A DNA stretch of 64,000 bases from Woeseiaceae bacterium (GCA_028227395.1 JAOIZZ010000007.1:1-64000), one strand, 5' to 3'. Shown: positions 1 to 10,530, numbered from the stretch's first letter. Translations and numbers: made by a program. Notes: generated by a model not told the origin, from the sequence alone.

Positions 1-1713
1 ATAAATGTTTTTCCTGTTGCCGATGCTGATACAGGGACAAACCTTTGCCTTTCTCTCGGTCCACTGATCAACATCATTGAAAGTAAAGAAAATCATCATT
101 TAAGCACTCTTCTCAGTGAACTAGCTGACAAGCTCCTCGATAACTCAAGAGGTAATTCAGGCAGTATTATTGCTCAGTTTTTTCAAGGGATAAGTGAATG
201 CTCAGCAAATAAAAGTAAAATGTCTCCAATAGATTTTTCAAAATCAATAAATCTAGGCAGCAAATATGCCAATGATGCGCTATCAAAACCGATTGAAGGA
301 ACTATTATTACTGTTATATCTGTATTTGCAAAAGCAATGTCGGATGAGATAAAAAAAAATCCAGATAATGATTTTCATTCAATATATCGTGCAGTACTTC
401 CACTTGTAAAGATAGCCGTCACTGATACCAAAAATCAAATGGATGTCTTGAAGAAAGCTAATGTGGTAGATGCGGGAGCTAAAGGTTTCTATCTACTAAT
501 AAAGGGTTTTATTAATCATATAACTTTAAATGAAATTGAACCGAAACCAGAAGTATCACTTAATTCATACATTGAAACCGATAATCTTTTCAATGAAGCA
601 TCCAGCCAAACGGGTTTTCAGTATTGCACAGAGTGTATTATTAATGGCAAAAATATTGATAGAAGAAAATTAAGAGAATCTTTATCTGAGCATGGAGATT
701 CTATTGTAATCGCTGGAACAAAACAAAAAGCGAAGATTCATATACATACCGACCAACCCAATACTATTTTTGAGGTTGTAAAACACTATGGCAAAATAAC
801 CTCAGAGAAAGCTGATGACATGCATCTACAGCAAAAGATCACGAAGAAAGGTGCTAATAAATTTGCTGTCATTACTGATTCTGCAGCAGACATTCATGAT
901 GAGGATATTGAGAAGCTAGATATTCATATTGTTCCAATACGAATACAATTTGGTGAAAAAGGATACTTAGATAAAGTAAGCATCACTCCCAATGAATTCT
1001 TTGAAGAACTTAATACAAATCCTATTCACCCAACAACATCACAACCGTCAACGGGTGACTTAAGAAGACAATATCAATATTTGGCCAGCCATTTTGAGGA
1101 TGTTATTTCAATAAATGTCACCAATAAACTTAGTGGCACATATGATGCTGCTAAATTAGCTTCAAAAAAGATCACAGCATCTGGAAAAATACATGTTTTT
1201 AATTCCCTGAATGCATCTCTTGGGCAAGGTCAAATTGCAGTTGCAGCTGCTCAATGTGCTAAAGCAGGAATGAATATTCTTGAAACATTAACTGCCCTGA
1301 AAAAAATAAGAACTAATACCAAAACATATGCGATTATTTCAAATTTAAAATATGCAGTTAGAGGTGGTCGAGTCCCAAATTCAATAAAATTTATTGCAGA
1401 AAAATTAAGACTGACACCAATTTTACAAACTACCCCAGATGGAAATCTCAAAACAAAGAATTTTTTATTTGGAAGAACAGGTATATTAAGAAAATTTTCA
1501 AAATTTATAAGTAAACACCATAATAAAGATAAAAAGATTACTATTTCAATTGGTCATGCTTGCACTCTGGAAAATGCAAAGCTATTAAAATCTTACCTTA
1601 TGCTTGACCTACCAAAAACTACGGAATGTAAAATAACAGAGATTGGTTCTGCAATCGGTGTTCATGGCGGACCAGGTGCAATTGTTGTTGGAATTCAAAT
1701 TCAGTCTGACTAA
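1..1713 (+). CDS. DAK2 (DhaL)-DegV fusion protein, fatty-acid kinase-like; 5' end outside the window
   Basis: The frame of the 220..1713 ORF is open back to base 1 and reads INVFPVADADTGTN...NSRGNSGSIIAQFFQG (DAK2 motifs). C-terminal DegV signatures: AVITDSAADI, HPTTSQPSTGD, GGRVP. Confidence 0.85.
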   Translation: MNVFPVADADTGTNLCLSLGPLINIIESKENHHLSTLLSELADKLLDNSRGNSGSIIAQFFQGISECSANKSKMSPIDFSKSINLGSKYANDALSKPIEGTIITVISVFAKAMSDEIKKNPDNDFHSIYRAVLPLVKIAVTDTKNQMDVLKKANVVDAGAKGFYLLIKGFINHITLNEIEPKPEVSLNSYIETDNLFNEASSQTGFQYCTECIINGKNIDRRKLRESLSEHGDSIVIAGTKQKAKIHIHTDQPNTIFEVVKHYGKITSEKADDMHLQQKITKKGANKFAVITDSAADIHDEDIEKLDIHIVPIRIQFGEKGYLDKVSITPNEFFEELNTNPIHPTTSQPSTGDLRRQYQYLASHFEDVISINVTNKLSGTYDAAKLASKKITASGKIHVFNSLNASLGQGQIAVAAAQCAKAGMNILETLTALKKIRTNTKTYAIISNLKYAVRGGRVPNSIKFIAEKLRLTPILQTTPDGNLKTKNFLFGRTGILRKFSKFISKHHNKDKKITISIGHACTLENAKLLKSYLMLDLPKTTECKITEIGSAIGVHGGPGAIVVGIQIQSD

Positions 1714-1724
1714 ATGAATTACTT

Positions 1725-2540
1725 CTAATCCCTTATCCCAACGCCACGCTTTAATAATAGAAAGCTGAGTGTAAATAAAATTACAATAAATGCACATACC
1801 ACCAAATAAGCATATCTAACATCTATATCGGAGGTTCCCAGTATTCCATAACGAAAAGCATTAACCATATATAAAATCGGATTAAATTTGCTTGCATATT
1901 GCCAGAAATCAGGAAGTAAATTAATGGAATAAAACACTCCACCTAAATAGGTTAAAGGTGTAATAACAAATGTTGGGATGATAGCTATATCATCAAATTT
2001 CTGAGCATATAAAGCATTAATAAATCCCGCTAATGAAAATACTACCGAAGATAAAAAAACCATTGAGAACGTTATTAGTGGATATTTCAATTCTAACTTT
2101 GTAAAACTTAATGCAATAATCGTTACCATCGCACCAACTAATAATCCTCTTAAAACTCCGCCTGCAATATGCCCCAAAATAATAGCCGAATTAGACATTG
2201 GCGAAACTAGCATTTCTTCTATATGACCTCCAAATTTAGCACCAAAGAATGAAGAGACCACATTCCCATAAGAATTTGTTATAACTGACATCATGATTAT
2301 GCCAGGCGCTATAAATTGCATATAACTGTAACCGCCCATAGTGCCGACACGTGATCCAATAAGATTACCAAAAATCACAAAATACAACGTCATAGTAATT
2401 GCTGGTGGTACAATAGTTTGAATCCATATTCGCAAAACACGGATCACCTCTTTTCTGACAATTGTATAAAAAGCAATTAAGTTAAGACTAAGATTCACGT
2501 TATGAGTTTTCCTTTGAGGTATCATTTTTTGAATGAACAA
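1725..2540 (-). CDS. yadH: ABC-2 type transporter permease (YadH-like)
   Basis: Six-TM-like hydrophobic protein with FGGHIEEMLVSPMS and PLTYLGGVFYS motifs; adjacent to its ATPase. True start is probably the second Met, about 2525. Confidence 0.8.
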   Translation of the reverse strand: MFIQKMIPQRKTHNVNLSLNLIAFYTIVRKEVIRVLRIWIQTIVPPAITMTLYFVIFGNLIGSRVGTMGGYSYMQFIAPGIIMMSVITNSYGNVVSSFFGAKFGGHIEEMLVSPMSNSAIILGHIAGGVLRGLLVGAMVTIIALSFTKLELKYPLITFSMVFLSSVVFSLAGFINALYAQKFDDIAIIPTFVITPLTYLGGVFYSINLLPDFWQYASKFNPILYMVNAFRYGILGTSDIDVRYAYLVVCAFIVILFTLSFLLLKRGVGIRD

Positions 2541-3435
2541 GCCTCATAAATAGCTCTTCGAGTCGATTAGATTTATTTCGAAGGCTTGATACTTTAATTT
2601 TTTTTCTATTAAGTAATTCAAATAAATCATTAATACTATGGTCTTCATCCACTAGTACCTCCAGTTGATTTCCACCAATCAATGTATAACTAAATTCATT
2701 CAAATTTGAGTCATTCATTAAATCGTTTTCTAAACTCAATACAAAAGTTTCTTGTTTTAGTTGTTTTAATAAATCAATCATTCGAGTATTTTCTATAATT
2801 ACACCTTCATCGATGATGGCTATATTTCGGCATAAATTTTCAGCCTCTTCAAGGTAATGAGTGGTCAAGATGATGGTTGTTCCGTTAGCATTAGTATCTT
2901 TTAAAAACTTCCACATTGAGCGTCTTATTTCTATATCTACTCCTGCAGTTGGCTCATCTAATATTAATAATTCTGGCTCATGAATTAATGCTCTCGCTAT
3001 CATTAACCTTCTTTTCATACCACCAGATAAATTTCTAGAGATATCATCTTTCTTATCCCATAATTTTAACTCACCAAGATATTTCTTAGCTCTTTTTAGG
3101 GCGATACTTCTTTTAATTCCATAAAAACCGGCTTGGTTTACTAAAATATTTAATGGCGTATCAAATGTATTGAAATTAACTTCTTGCGGTACCATGCCAA
3201 TATTCATCTTAGCTTCCTCAGGATGGGTAGCTAGGTTGTAACCAAAAACCTCGATATTTCCTGCGCTTTTCTCAACCAATGAACAAACGATGCGAATTGC
3301 AGTTGTTTTACCTGCTCCATTTGGACCTAAAAGAGAATAAAATCCGCCAATATCGACCTCTAAATCAATGCCTTTTAGAGCTAAAAATCCATTTGCATAT
3401 GTTTTGGTTAGATTTTTTATTGAGAGGGCTGACAT
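2500..3435 (-). CDS. yadG: ABC transporter ATP-binding protein (YadG-like)
   Basis: Walker A GPNGAGKTT, signature LSGGMKRRL, Walker B LLILDEPTAGVD. The ORF extends to 3483 but the likely start is MSALSIKN at about 3435. Confidence 0.85.
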   Translation of the reverse strand: MSALSIKNLTKTYANGFLALKGIDLEVDIGGFYSLLGPNGAGKTTAIRIVCSLVEKSAGNIEVFGYNLATHPEEAKMNIGMVPQEVNFNTFDTPLNILVNQAGFYGIKRSIALKRAKKYLGELKLWDKKDDISRNLSGGMKRRLMIARALIHEPELLILDEPTAGVDIEIRRSMWKFLKDTNANGTTIILTTHYLEEAENLCRNIAIIDEGVIIENTRMIDLLKQLKQETFVLSLENDLMNDSNLNEFSYTLIGGNQLEVLVDEDHSINDLFELLNRKKIKVSSLRNKSNRLEELFMRLVHSKNDTSKENS

Positions 3436-3628
3436 ATCATCATTATCGCATATTGCACTATTGTTATGATATTGATTTAACAAAAAGATTGAATTTCTAG
3501 CGAGTAATTTTGATTATAAAAAATACCATGATTAAGTGAAAATTTGGTATCACTGGAACACACATATTAAATGAAAATATTTTAATCATCCGTGCCCATA
3601 AACAAAAAATTAAGTTAAAATACCACCA

Positions 3629-4564
3629 ATGTTAATCAACACTCCTTCTAAAAAAATATCCATTCAAACCAAAGAAAAAACCAACAAAACTCATATATTT
3701 TCTGGTAGCTATCTCTGTCAACCAAGTTCATATCAAAAAAAAATTAACATAACAGATGATCCCTATAAAAAAAATCATCGTTTTGTTTTTATGCATAATG
3801 GTCAATGTCTTGCATCCATTGATCCTGACGTTATTTTATTTTTCAAAGTTACTGACCTAAAAAAAGAGATCAATAGCAATAATTGTATTTTCCTTGGTGA
3901 GTTTAACCATGATTTAATTTTTGCTTATGAATTAAATAAGAAAGAATCGTTGTCATTAGAAAAAATTGGTACTTTCTTTAATCTAAGAATTTTAGCAATC
4001 AATCTCTCTATCGAAGAATCAAATTTTGCTGCAAAAGCAGCTATTTTAATAGATTGGCATAAAAATAATAAATTTTGTTCAAAATGCGCCTCAAAGACCA
4101 AACAAAATCTTCATGGTCAAACGAGAAAATGCAGCAATAATAAATGTGAATATCAAATATTCCCAAAACTAAATCCTGCAATTATTGTATTAGTCATGAA
4201 TAAAAATCATTGTTTACTTGGGCGCCAAAAAAATTGGCCTCATAAGCAATTTTCCACCATTGCAGGATTCGTAGAACCAGCTGAAAGTATTGAAGATACT
4301 GTTGTAAGAGAGGTTTTCGAAGAAACAAATATTAGAGTCGGCAGTATTAAATACCATAGCTCGCAACCATGGCCGTTCCCCTCCTCCTTGATGCTTGGTT
4401 TCACTGCTGTGGCATTATCAAATAAAATTAAATTAAATGACAATGAATTAGAAGAAGCTGGTTGGTTTTCAAGAGAAGATCTTGCCTCCGGATTGATTAA
4501 ATTACCTCCGAAATTATCCATCTCACGCGCACTTATTAATGGATGGATCAATGATAAGTATTAA
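3629..4564 (+). CDS. nudC: NAD+/NADH diphosphatase, Nudix hydrolase with Zn ribbon
   Basis: Zn ribbon CSKCASK...CSNNKCEYQIFPKLNPAII and Nudix box GFVEPAESIEDTVVREVFEETNI. Confidence 0.9.
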   Translation: MLINTPSKKISIQTKEKTNKTHIFSGSYLCQPSSYQKKINITDDPYKKNHRFVFMHNGQCLASIDPDVILFFKVTDLKKEINSNNCIFLGEFNHDLIFAYELNKKESLSLEKIGTFFNLRILAINLSIEESNFAAKAAILIDWHKNNKFCSKCASKTKQNLHGQTRKCSNNKCEYQIFPKLNPAIIVLVMNKNHCLLGRQKNWPHKQFSTIAGFVEPAESIEDTVVREVFEETNIRVGSIKYHSSQPWPFPSSLMLGFTAVALSNKIKLNDNELEEAGWFSREDLASGLIKLPPKLSISRALINGWINDKY

Positions 4565-4579
4565 TTAATTAAACTACAC

Positions 4580-5260
4580 TTAAAGCATTAAACTTTTTGA
4601 TATCCATAAACCAATATCTTTAATCTCATCTTGACAGACTGCATGAACCATTGGATATTCATTCCATAAAACTGAATACTTCATTTTCTCAAGCATAATT
4701 CGTGTTTGTTTCCCTAAATCAATCTGAATAACAGAATCATTTGTACCATGCGCTAAAAATATTGGCAATCCCCTACATTGAGATTTTGTGTTCTTGATGA
4801 CTTCATTTTCTAAAGTTAGCTCAAGTGGTAAATATGTCGATAATGCCAACAGTCCGCCAAGTTTTTCTGGATATCTCAAAGCAGTATGTAGAGCAACAGC
4901 TCCACCTTGAGAAAAGCCAGCAATAATAATTCTTTCCGACTTAATTCCTCTTTTATTTTCTCGCTCAATCAAGGACCCTATCATTAAGGCACTTTGTCTA
5001 ATTCCATCTTCATCTTGAGCACCGCCCCTATCAAGACTCATAACGTCATACCATGCACGCATAGTCGAACCACCATTGATCGTAATAGGTCGAAAAGGAG
5101 CATGAGGAAAAATAAAACGCAGGCCAAGACTAACTGGGATTTCTAATTGAGGCACAATTGGCTCGAAATCACTCCCATCTGCACCAAGACCATGAAGCCA
5201 GATGATCGTTGCAGTCGGGATACCATTGATTTCTTTTTCTATAATCTGGTTATTTTTCAA
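4580..5260 (-). CDS. Alpha/beta hydrolase, carboxylesterase/phospholipase family
   Basis: WLHGLGADGSDF oxyanion motif, GFSQGGA nucleophile elbow, AHGTNDSVI. Confidence 0.88.
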   Translation of the reverse strand: MKNNQIIEKEINGIPTATIIWLHGLGADGSDFEPIVPQLEIPVSLGLRFIFPHAPFRPITINGGSTMRAWYDVMSLDRGGAQDEDGIRQSALMIGSLIERENKRGIKSERIIIAGFSQGGAVALHTALRYPEKLGGLLALSTYLPLELTLENEVIKNTKSQCRGLPIFLAHGTNDSVIQIDLGKQTRIMLEKMKYSVLWNEYPMVHAVCQDEIKDIGLWISKSLML

Positions 5261-5398
5261 TTTCGAGTATCCTTAGGCAGAAGATTAAATCATTAATAAA
5301 AAATAATTATCTATTATACGAGTATGAAATAAAAAATTAGCCAATAATTAATATATCATTAATACAAGTAATCTATTTTTAGGTAAGTTATAAAATAA

Positions 5399-5530
5399 AT
5401 GAATAATAATAAACTTAGACACAGCATAATTGGCTTTTTTATGATTTTTCTTTTCATCTCTGGTTGTGGACAAAAAGGGCCGTTGCTTTTACCAGATGAA
5501 AAGCCAGCTGCCAATCTAATGTCTTATTAA
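5399..5530 (+). CDS. lptM: LptM/YifL-like small lipoprotein (43 aa), not in the ORF track
   Basis: MNNNKLRHSIIGFFMIFLFISGCGQKGPLLLPDEKPAANLMSY*: lipobox ISGC followed by the GQKGPLxLP signature. Confidence 0.8.
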   Translation: MNNNKLRHSIIGFFMIFLFISGCGQKGPLLLPDEKPAANLMSY

Positions 5531-5577
5531 AATAATCATATTGAAATTTAAAATAAATATAAATTTGGTAAATAAAT

Positions 5578-8265
5578 GTGAGTAAAGGCAAACTTATTTT
5601 AGTCGATGGTTCTTCATATTTGTATCGTGCTTTTCATGCTCTCCCTCCCCTAGCGAACTCAAAAGGGCATCCAACAGGTGCAATTTATGGGGTCATAAAC
5701 ATGATCAATAAATTATTACATGATCAAGGAACTGATCATTTTGTCGTAATTTTTGATGCGCCAGGAAAAACCTTTAGAAATGATTGGTATTCTGAATATA
5801 AAGCCAATAGACCTCCCATGCCTGATGATCTTAGGCCGCAAATAGAGCCTATCCATCAAATCATAAAAGCAATGGGACTGCCTCTTATTATGATAAAAAA
5901 TGTTGAAGCTGATGATGTAATAGGAACATTAAGCAAAGAGGCTGCTTCAAATGGTATGGATGTAATTATCTCCACGGGTGATAAAGATATGACGCAACTA
6001 GTCGATCAAAATATTACTCTAATCAATACCATGAATGATGAAAAATTAGATCGTAATGGAGTCAAACAAAAATTTGATGTTTATCCAGAACAAATAATAG
6101 ATTACTTAACCCTCATGGGGGACAAAGCAGATAATATTCCAGGAATACCAGGTGTTGGTGCAAAGACGGCCAGTAAATGGCTCAATAAATATCTCACACT
6201 AGAGAATCTGATTAATAAATCGGATGAAATAAGCGGTAAAATTGGTGAAAAATTGCGATCTAGTTTAAGTTTTCTCCCATTATCAAAAAAATTAGTAACG
6301 ATAGACAGAGATTTAGATCTTAGGCTGAAACCCAGTGATCTAAAACGTGTATCAATAGATACAGAAAAACTAAAAAGTATCTATAAAGAGTTAGAGCTCA
6401 AAACATTCTATTCCCAAATTAGTGAAACTCCAGATAAAATTCCATTAAAAAAATCAAAATCAATTTATAAAAATATCTTAAATAAGATTGATTTGATGGA
6501 ATGGGTGGACCATTGTAAACAAAAAAAAATAATCGCGATTGATACAGAAACTAATAGTTTAAATTATATTGAAGCTGAATTAGTAGGGATATCTTTATCG
6601 ATAGATGAGGGCAAGGCCATATATATTCCTTTAGCTCACGATTATGAGAACGCTCCATTACAGCTCGATAGAGTCGATACATTAAATATACTTAAACCTC
6701 TTTTAGAAGATAAAGAAATCAAAAAAATTGGTCATCATTTAAAGTTTGATGCTCATATATTTGCTCGTTATGGAATTACTCTAAAAGGAATGGAATATGA
6801 TTCCATGCTTGAGTCATATGTATTAAACAGTGTCGCTACTCGTCATGGAATGAATTCAGTAGCACAATATTATTTAAATAGGGAAACAACTCACTTCGAA
6901 GATATAGCTGGAAAGGGAGCTAAACAAATAACCTTCAATCAAGTGGATGTTAAGACCGCGACAACTTATGCCGCTGAAGATGCCGATATAACACTTTGTT
7001 TGCATAATCATCTCTGGGGAAAAATCAATCATATTCCTTCACTTAAAGAACTTTATCAAAGAATTGAAATGCCTTTAATTCCAATTCTCTTCGAAATAGA
7101 AGAGACCGGTGTATTAGTTGATAAGGTTATGCTAAAAAAACAAAGTGATGAATTATTGCTTCTCTTAAATAAGCTTGAGAGCAATGCTTACAAAATAGCT
7201 GATATGGAATTTAACCTAGGTTCACCAAAACAACTCCAAGAAGTTCTTTATGAAAAGATGGAGATACCCATAATCAAAAAAACACCAAAAGGCCAGCCAT
7301 CAACAGCAGAAGATGTTCTTCAAGAACTATCTATAGATCATGAATTACCAAAGTTGATATTAAGCCATAGAAGTTTAAATAAACTTCGAAATACCTATAC
7401 AGAAAAATTACCTCAGCAAATATCAGCTGTTACCGGCAGAATTCATACGTCATATCATCAAGCAGTCACGGCTACAGGTCGATTATCATCTAGCTCGCCC
7501 AATCTTCAAAATATACCAATAAGAACTCCTGAGGGTAGGCGCATTAGAGAAGCTTTTGTAGCACCTGAAAATTACAGTATCTTAGCCGCGGATTATTCTC
7601 AAATTGAGCTGAGAATAATGGCTCACCTATCTTCAGATGAATCTCTTTTATTGGCTTTTTCAAAAGGTGAGGATATCCACAGAAAAACAGCAGCAGAAGT
7701 TTTAGATATAACAGCTGAAAAAGTATCTCAAGAGCAAAGACGATGGGCTAAAGCTATAAACTTTGGTTTAATGTATGGCATGTCGGCATTTGGTCTAGCC
7801 AAACAACTAGGAATAACGCGATATCAATCCCAAGAATATATCGACCTGTATTTTAAAAAGTATCCCAAGGTTCAAAATTTTATGGATACCACGAAAGAAA
7901 ATGCTCGCAAACATGGTTATATTGAAACATTATTTGGAAGAAGACTATACCTGCCGGATATCAACAGCAAGAATGGGCTACGAAGAAAATATGCAGAAAG
8001 AAGTGCTATTAATGCTCCAATGCAAGGATCTGCTGCAGATATCATTAAACTTGCCATGATTGATGTGCATAAATGGCTTAAAGATGGAAATACTGAAGCA
8101 AGGATGATTATGCAAGTTCATGATGAGTTGGTATTAGAAGTTAAATCTGATCTTGCCGAGTCCATTAAGCGAGAGATTGTCAAAATAATGGAATCGACAG
8201 TTAATTTGAGTGTTCCGCTAATAGTTGATGCTGGCATTGGCAATAACTGGGACGAAGCACACTAA
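5578..8265 (+). CDS. polA: DNA polymerase I (5'-3' exo, 3'-5' exo and polymerase domains), GTG start
   Basis: LVDGSSYLYRAFHALPPL N-terminus; DTETNSL ExoI motif; polymerase motifs DYSQIELRIMAHLS and MQVHDELVLEV. Confidence 0.97.
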   Translation: MSKGKLILVDGSSYLYRAFHALPPLANSKGHPTGAIYGVINMINKLLHDQGTDHFVVIFDAPGKTFRNDWYSEYKANRPPMPDDLRPQIEPIHQIIKAMGLPLIMIKNVEADDVIGTLSKEAASNGMDVIISTGDKDMTQLVDQNITLINTMNDEKLDRNGVKQKFDVYPEQIIDYLTLMGDKADNIPGIPGVGAKTASKWLNKYLTLENLINKSDEISGKIGEKLRSSLSFLPLSKKLVTIDRDLDLRLKPSDLKRVSIDTEKLKSIYKELELKTFYSQISETPDKIPLKKSKSIYKNILNKIDLMEWVDHCKQKKIIAIDTETNSLNYIEAELVGISLSIDEGKAIYIPLAHDYENAPLQLDRVDTLNILKPLLEDKEIKKIGHHLKFDAHIFARYGITLKGMEYDSMLESYVLNSVATRHGMNSVAQYYLNRETTHFEDIAGKGAKQITFNQVDVKTATTYAAEDADITLCLHNHLWGKINHIPSLKELYQRIEMPLIPILFEIEETGVLVDKVMLKKQSDELLLLLNKLESNAYKIADMEFNLGSPKQLQEVLYEKMEIPIIKKTPKGQPSTAEDVLQELSIDHELPKLILSHRSLNKLRNTYTEKLPQQISAVTGRIHTSYHQAVTATGRLSSSSPNLQNIPIRTPEGRRIREAFVAPENYSILAADYSQIELRIMAHLSSDESLLLAFSKGEDIHRKTAAEVLDITAEKVSQEQRRWAKAINFGLMYGMSAFGLAKQLGITRYQSQEYIDLYFKKYPKVQNFMDTTKENARKHGYIETLFGRRLYLPDINSKNGLRRKYAERSAINAPMQGSAADIIKLAMIDVHKWLKDGNTEARMIMQVHDELVLEVKSDLAESIKREIVKIMESTVNLSVPLIVDAGIGNNWDEAH

Positions 8266-8864
8266 ATATCTTTTTTCCTTTTAATATTTAAAAAACCTTC
8301 TAAAACTATGCGAGCTTCATCAACTCCTTGTCGTTTTAATGAAGAGAAAAGTTGTACGGTTGCTGATTCCTCTAGTTCAGATTCAATAGTTCTTATTGTC
8401 TCACTTGCCATACGTCTTTTAACTTTATCCGCTTTTGTTAATAATATATGAATAGATGTATTTTGTAGTTCTGCAAAAAAAAGCATACTGCGATCATATT
8501 CAGATAGTCCTCTTCGGATATCTACAATCATGAATAATCCTTTTAGACTTTGACGATTCTCACAATAGTGCGAAAGCAGTCTACCCCAATGATCTCTAGT
8601 TGCCTCATTGACGCGCGCAAAACCATAGCCGGGCAAATCTACTATGCGTGTGTCATCAGTTAAATTAAAAAAATTTATGAGTTGAGTTCGACCTGGGGTT
8701 TTGCTGGTTCTTGCAAATTGCCGCCTATTCACAATCACATTAATTGCGCTGGATTTACCAGAATTTGAACGCCCAGCAAACGCAACTTCCGCGCCTCTAT
8801 CTTCCACAAACTGCTTGGGATCATTTGCACTAAGAATAAACTGGGCTTTTGGATATTGTGACAT
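8262..8864 (-). CDS. engB: Ribosome biogenesis GTPase EngB/YsxC
   Basis: GRSNSGKSS (G1), DLPGYGFA (G3), LTKADK (G4); convergent with polA. Confidence 0.95.
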   Translation of the reverse strand: MSQYPKAQFILSANDPKQFVEDRGAEVAFAGRSNSGKSSAINVIVNRRQFARTSKTPGRTQLINFFNLTDDTRIVDLPGYGFARVNEATRDHWGRLLSHYCENRQSLKGLFMIVDIRRGLSEYDRSMLFFAELQNTSIHILLTKADKVKRRMASETIRTIESELEESATVQLFSSLKRQGVDEARIVLEGFLNIKRKKDI

Positions 8865-9010
8865 AGCTGTATAATGATTTAAAAATTAGATAATAGATCG
8901 CATCATAAAGTAAAATTAATCTAATAGTAACGATACTTTAAGTTACAATATCTGAAATCAAAAGCTATAAATATAAAGTTATAATTCTTAAAAATATTAA
9001 TCGAAAAGTA

Positions 9011-9640
9011 ATGGCCACTAACATGAAACTTAATTTTGTTTTGTTTGCTCTTTCATTTATGTTCAATACAGCTAACGCTGACTCACTCGTAGATGGTTCT
9101 TTTGAAAAAGGTAAAGCAATTTCTATTACTTGCGGCGCCTGTCATGGAGCAGATGGGAATAGTATTAACCCCTTATGGCCTAATTTAGCCAATCAACATG
9201 CATCGTATTCAGTCCAGCAACTCACGGCATTCAGAGATGGTAAGCGCATGGATAGTCTCATGTCGGCAATGGCTATGTCGCTCAGTGACCAAGATATCAA
9301 AGATCTTTCAGTATATTTTGAAAATCTACCCTCTTCGATAAAAGACATCGCTGATCCAACTACTTTTGATTTAGGGCAAAAATTATATCGTGGAGGGAAC
9401 AAAGAAAGTGGTGTTGCCGCATGCATGGCTTGTCATGGTCCTGCTGGAAAAGGTAATCCTGCCGCTTTGTACCCAGCGCTAAATGGACAAGGCGCAATGT
9501 ATACTGCAAAACAATTAAATGACTATGCAACTGGAACAAGAGTATCAATAGGTCCTGTTCAAATCATGCGAGATGTTGCAAAAAAATTAACGGCAGAAGA
9601 AATCCAAGCTGTCTCCTCATATATTCAAGGCTTGCATTAG
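9011..9640 (+). CDS. Cytochrome c4-type di-haem cytochrome c
   Basis: Signal peptide plus two CxxCH motifs (CGACHG, CMACHG) in a duplicated architecture; lies between engB and dsbA. Confidence 0.9.
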   Translation: MATNMKLNFVLFALSFMFNTANADSLVDGSFEKGKAISITCGACHGADGNSINPLWPNLANQHASYSVQQLTAFRDGKRMDSLMSAMAMSLSDQDIKDLSVYFENLPSSIKDIADPTTFDLGQKLYRGGNKESGVAACMACHGPAGKGNPAALYPALNGQGAMYTAKQLNDYATGTRVSIGPVQIMRDVAKKLTAEEIQAVSSYIQGLH

Positions 9641-9702
9641 GCAACAATCTTCTGAAGAATAGAAAATCATTAATATAATAAAAATACTACTAAGAGGCTT
9701 TT

Positions 9703-10530
9703 ATGTTAATTAAATTATTATTCAATTTAATCGTCACGATGACATTAATTAGTTGCAGCTCAAATGAAGAACCTTCTGTTCAAAATAACTCAGACATAAA
9801 AAAAGCTGTTTCTCAATTCAATGATCAAGATCTAAATATAATTAAAAAAGAATCTCTTTTAATTGAAGAATCTGATGCTGAGGAAACAATTCAAGATGAT
9901 TCGCAACCAATAATTCTTGCGCAAGCAAATATTATTCAAAATAATAACTGGGAGTACAATGAGTCCCAGCACTTTATGCGCTTAACCCCTACCCAACCAA
10001 CCATTGGTGGGCCAGGTAAAATCGAAGTAGCAGAATTCTTTTATTATGGATGTATCCATTGCATGACATTCGAACCAATTGTAAATGCCTGGAAGAAAAA
10101 TATACCTGATAACGTTCGTTTTGTTAGAGTACCCGCTTTATGGAATCCTCTATTAAGACTTCATGGGCGTATGTATTACACCAAAGAAGTATTAACAAAA
10201 AATGGAAAACTGTCTGATCCAGAGGGTTTCCGTGCTCGTATATTCAAAGAATGGCATAACAAAAAGAATTACATGACATCCGAAGCATCTATACAAAAGA
10301 TTTTTACCGATTTCGGCGTAAGTGAAGAAGATTTCACAAAAACATTCGCTTCGTTTGAGGTGGCACAAAAATTAAGACTAGCAGATGATCTAGCGAGACG
10401 TTATAGCATCTCGAGTACCCCAAGTATGGTCGTCAATGGCAAATATCGAACTGGTGCTGGTGAGGCAGGAAGCTACCCTAAATTAATCAAGGTAATTGAT
10501 GAATTGGTAGCACGAGAAACAATTAGATAA
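9703..10530 (+). CDS. dsbA: DsbA-family thiol:disulfide oxidoreductase with N-terminal lipobox and acidic linker
   Basis: FFYYGCIHCMTFEP active site (CIHC), cis-Pro region STPSMVVNGKYR; N-terminus LISC is a lipobox. Confidence 0.88.
   Translation: MLIKLLFNLIVTMTLISCSSNEEPSVQNNSDIKKAVSQFNDQDLNIIKKESLLIEESDAEETIQDDSQPIILAQANIIQNNNWEYNESQHFMRLTPTQPTIGGPGKIEVAEFFYYGCIHCMTFEPIVNAWKKNIPDNVRFVRVPALWNPLLRLHGRMYYTKEVLTKNGKLSDPEGFRARIFKEWHNKKNYMTSEASIQKIFTDFGVSEEDFTKTFASFEVAQKLRLADDLARRYSISSTPSMVVNGKYRTGAGEAGSYPKLIKVIDELVARETIR

Noticed and set aside
8266-9010. Possible Spot 42-like RNA or other sRNA near polA/engB
   Set aside because: polA and engB overlap, leaving no space, and the engB-cytochrome c4 gap shows no convincing sRNA plus terminator.
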